Of a DNA stretch of 64,000 nt, positions 61,270-64,000 are shown piece by piece. Location: positions 10,044,001 through 10,108,000 of the forward strand of contig OZ231126.1 in the NCBI GenBank assembly GCA_965153355.1. The letters are read 5' to 3'. Origin of the DNA: Flaccisagitta enflata (lineage: Eukaryota; Chaetognatha; Sagittoidea; Aphragmophora). The position numbers were made by a program, and so were the translations under genes. Below the pieces are notes generated by a model. The model made no database searches and was not told the origin of the DNA. It saw only the letters and a program-made list of their open reading frames with translations. Within the stretch, counting starts at the first letter, position 1, and the number at the start of each line of letters is the position of its first letter.

Positions 61270-61423
61270 CTGCTCATTGAAAATTTTAAATTTGCATAAA
61301 AAATCCAAATATCATTAAAATAAGAACATAGCGCCCTCAGCATATGCTTTAGGAATCGCGCTATGTTCTTGTTTTGTTGATATTTTGATTTTCTATGCAA
61401 ATTTAAAATTTTCAATGAGCCAT
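61270..61423. mobile_element. Long palindrome (hairpin MITE)
   Basis: CTCATTGAAAATTTTAAATTTGCATA at the left and its inverse at the right flank AAGAACATAGCGC/GCGCTATGTTCTT. The loop is about 22 bp. The arms are about 65 bp with few mismatches. Confidence 0.9.
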
Positions 61424-61679
61424 GGTACATTGACAAAAGAAGTTTTTTATTGTATTTCCCATATTTTTTTTCAGCTCAAAAGTAAAGGATTGGAGTTCAA
61501 AACTGGCATATGCAAGTCAATTCATGCAAAATATGGCTGTTGACAGTTTAATTGAAAACATAAAAACAAAAATTATCATTAAATTTCATTTTAAAAATTT
61601 CATGATTTATCTAGCTCGGGTAGCAAATTCTATGGCAATATTCAGTGCGTCTTATTAACCTCAAAGGGGGACGCTCAAC

Positions 61680-61683
<4 letters not shown>

Positions 61684-61726
<43 letters not shown>
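61684..61726. repeat. (AG)n microsatellite
   Basis: About twenty AG units followed by TGTGTG. Confidence 0.95.
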
Positions 61727-61727
<1 letters not shown>

Positions 61728-62284
61728 TGTGTATCTTTTCTTTTCAGAAAAAAAATCTCCCACAAAAAATAAGAGGAGAAAAGAGAGATAGAGGAAGAAA
61801 TTACGAAAAACACAAAAACAGAAAAAGGTTATCATCCTTGTCCTTCTTAAACCTGTCCCAATGAATGTATAAATTCCAATTTAAAGGAACTGCAATATTT
61901 TTAAAAGAGGGGAACTACAGTGTATTACAAAATCCATAATTTCTTTCCCGTCTTTACACCTACAGTACCTAGAACTTTTACCGTACCCCCTGAAGGTACT
62001 GCAGTGAGGGGTACTGAGACAATATTTTTCCGTCCTGATAGGTTCACAAGATTAGCAGGAGGGGGGGGGGAAGAGATCCCGCGCGCTCTGCTGAAAGAAA
62101 AAAATATTCATTGCGCGACGCTCCTGTAATTTCATCTATTTACCTGTTATTCTTTCTTTTACTGGAAACGGGAGAGATAACATAATTTAGAAATAGACCG
62201 GTGTGTCAGTGGTGTCGGAGGTATTGCTGAAACTCCCTCAAAGTTGACGGCACACGGCACAAATGACAGGATAACCAGTCATCC

Positions 62285-62405
62285 AAGGGCAATATGTGGT
62301 CAGCGATACCCGTTGCCCTGCCTTCTATGTTTGTCAATGCAGATGATGGTTGGTAGGGCAGCTGCTCCAAAGAGGTTGATGTCCTGTAGAACCCAGGGGG
62401 ACTCC
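62285..62405 (+). repeat. Second dispersed family, copy 2
   Basis: GGGCAATATGTGGTCAGCGA, ACCCGTTGCCCTGC, AGGGCAGCTGCTCC and CCTGTAGAACCCAGGGGGAC follow the same order as at 45118-45240. Confidence 0.78.
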
Positions 62406-62439
62406 TGTTCTATTAGGTTTGAGAGCACCATTGAATAAC

Positions 62440-62660
62440 ATGGAAAATTGATGAAAAAGTAAAAAAAATGCAAAAGTTTCTATTGAATAGCATAGAAAAT
62501 TGACCAATGACCAATAAATGAAAAATGAGTAATCCACATCGAATGATATAGAAAATTGACAGGAAAATGTAAAAAATGTAGAATTATCATTGAATGACAT
62601 AGGAAATTGACAAAAAATGATGGAATATAAGATCCCCATTGAATAGCATGGGAAATTGAC
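62440..62660. repeat. Tandem GAATAGCATAGAAAATTGAC repeats
   Basis: Units of about 55-60 bp with ATTGAATRRCATRGRAAATTGAC recur from 62425 to 62660 and again at 62870-63005, on either side of a dispersed element. Confidence 0.8.
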
Positions 62661-62666
62661 AAAAAA

Positions 62667-62851
62667 CAAGGCCGGATACACGGCTACCCCAGTCGCGTGC
62701 GGGTGGGCAGGGGCCATAATTGAGGTCAACGGAGCATTTGGGCAGGAGCAGTAAGGTCAAAAACCCCATTAACGCCAAAAAAGTAGTGTGACGGACCGAC
62801 GGACGGACGGACGGACAAAGCGGGGTGTAGTCGCGTAGCACGCGACTAAAA
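62667..62851 (+). repeat. Hairpin-ended dispersed repeat (stem AGTCGCG)
   Basis: CAAGGCCGGATACACGGCT, AGTCGCGTGC (62691-62700), GGGTGGGCAGGGGCC, GACGGACGG repeats, and head AGTCGCGTAGCACGCGACT (62829-62847) plus AAAA. The tandem repeats on both sides show it inserted into, or grew within, that array. Confidence 0.87.
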
Positions 62852-63049
62852 ATAAGAAATTATTATCCCTATTGAATAATAATGATAATAATAATAATGG
62901 GAAATTAAAAAAATTATCAAAAAATAATATTGAATTCCGATTGAATAGTATGGAAAATTGAAAAAAATGTAGAATTCCCATTGAATATCATGGTGAAGTT
63001 GACAAGTCTCCCCATCGTCCCCCTCGGAGCCGCTGTCCATAAAAGGAAT

Positions 63050-63680
63050 ACAAGTATTAAGCAACAAGGGGTCTTTGATGTGGGGGGGGGGGGTAGAGAT
63101 GGTGAGTGGGGCCGAATTACCTATTTTTATTATTGTTTGTTTAGGTATATGTAGTGGGGTGTAACTGCAGGAGTCCTTGAAGGCGAGGGCCTTCATACTC
63201 GGGTGAATTTCATGTTATAAAGTGAAGATATAACCTTAAAGTACTTATGCAAGTCCTGATTGGGTTACCTTGGGCCTAACATGACTGAAGTGTTTCTCAA
63301 CGGCTTCCGTGGAAAGAAAGTCAAGATAAATAGGGAAAAAACAGGGGAAAGAAAAATGAAGAAAAGGTCGCAAAAGCGTTACATGGTCAGCCGTACCCGA
63401 TGTCCCTTGTTAAGTTGATTTATTTAAGGATGTGATAGTGAGAGGAGCAGTGGCTCTGGAGGGGCCGATAACTAATGATTCCGCCAAAGATGATTTTTTT
63501 AGTTAAGGTCTGAGACTCTGAGTCTTTTTTTAGAGGTGGATAGGGAGGGGCAAAAAATAAACTGGTGAAATCGCCCTATAAGGAATTATAGATCATCAAC
63601 CCCTCCGGCCGCTGCCCAAAAATGGAAGAAAGAAGAACAGGAAAAAGAATGATTGTGAAAGTCGTCGATCTAGATCTACG
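63050..63680. other. Unassigned sequence with decayed second-family fragments
   Basis: ACATGGTCAGCCGTACCCGATG (63390-63411) and GGCCGCTGCCC (about 63610) recall the second dispersed family. No gene is seen. Confidence 0.45.
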
Positions 63681-63684
63681 AAGA

Positions 63685-63820
63685 ACAAGTCCGTATTCAC
63701 TCACCCTCAGTCGCGGACGGGTGGGCAGGAGCGGGAAATAACAAATTTGACGGATCGACGGACGGACCGACGGACGGACCGACAGACAAGTTCAAGAGTC
63801 GCGTGTACGCGACAAAAAAA
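63685..63820 (+). repeat. Hairpin-ended dispersed repeat
   Basis: CAGTCGCGGACGGGTGGGCAGG at the left, GACGGACC repeats, and head AGTCGCGTGTACGCGAC (63797-63813) plus a run of A. Confidence 0.82.
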
Positions 63821-64000
63821 GGGGATAGAGATATAAAGAGAGAATGAGAAAGCAAATAGAATGGAGATTGAAAGAAGAATAACGACAAAGCAACAAAAAC
63901 GTGATACTAAAAGTATCGAAAATGTATGAATTACAGTAGCTCACCATACAAAACGGTTCGATTTTGTCGGCCTACATTTTATGATGGAGTGGTCGGATCA

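Overview
This is a window of an animal nuclear genome. Genes are split by short GT-AG introns, the recognisable proteins are conserved metazoan ones, and the repeats include a CR1/L2-type LINE, a DIRS-type tyrosine-recombinase retrotransposon and many miniature inverted-repeat elements. That repeat mix fits an aquatic invertebrate, but I cannot name the phylum.

The left 48 kb is gene-rich. Seven conserved genes lie head to tail on the minus strand: a SLC3A-type amino-acid transporter heavy chain (48.0-39.5 kb, partial), LSM8 (38.6-38.0), REXO5-like exonuclease (37.2-32.2), VPS11 (31.7-23.6), actin-capping protein alpha CAPZA (22.9-14.3), BRD7-like bromodomain protein (13.4-7.5) and protein disulfide isomerase (6.9 kb to beyond the left edge). 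Splice sites and phases could be followed exon by exon for all of them; only one internal junction of the SLC3A gene stayed open. The one confident plus-strand gene (40.6-42.4 kb) encodes a secreted protein with a hevein-like cysteine motif and VMO-I-like repeats. It appears to sit inside a SLC3A intron. A LINE fills a PDI intron and a DIRS element with its internal complementary region fills a CAPZA intron.

The right part (about 44-64 kb) is repeat-rich: microsatellites (AG, GAA, GTT, GAAA, AAAAC), a roughly 228-bp satellite, a foldback element, a Tc1-like MITE with a tRNA-like sequence inside it, telomere-like repeats beside an assembly gap, and an unrecognised 403-residue single-exon membrane-protein ORF (54.4-55.6 kb).

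Three signals stand out. (1) A dispersed element family, more than a dozen copies, has terminal hairpins whose stems differ between copies yet stay self-complementary, and whose far end repeats the stem plus loop; the interior is filled by different tandem repeats. (2) One such element interrupts a coding exon of the SLC3A gene. (3) In both CAPZA and VPS11 a piece of an exon together with its splice site has been tandemly amplified into the neighbouring intron.
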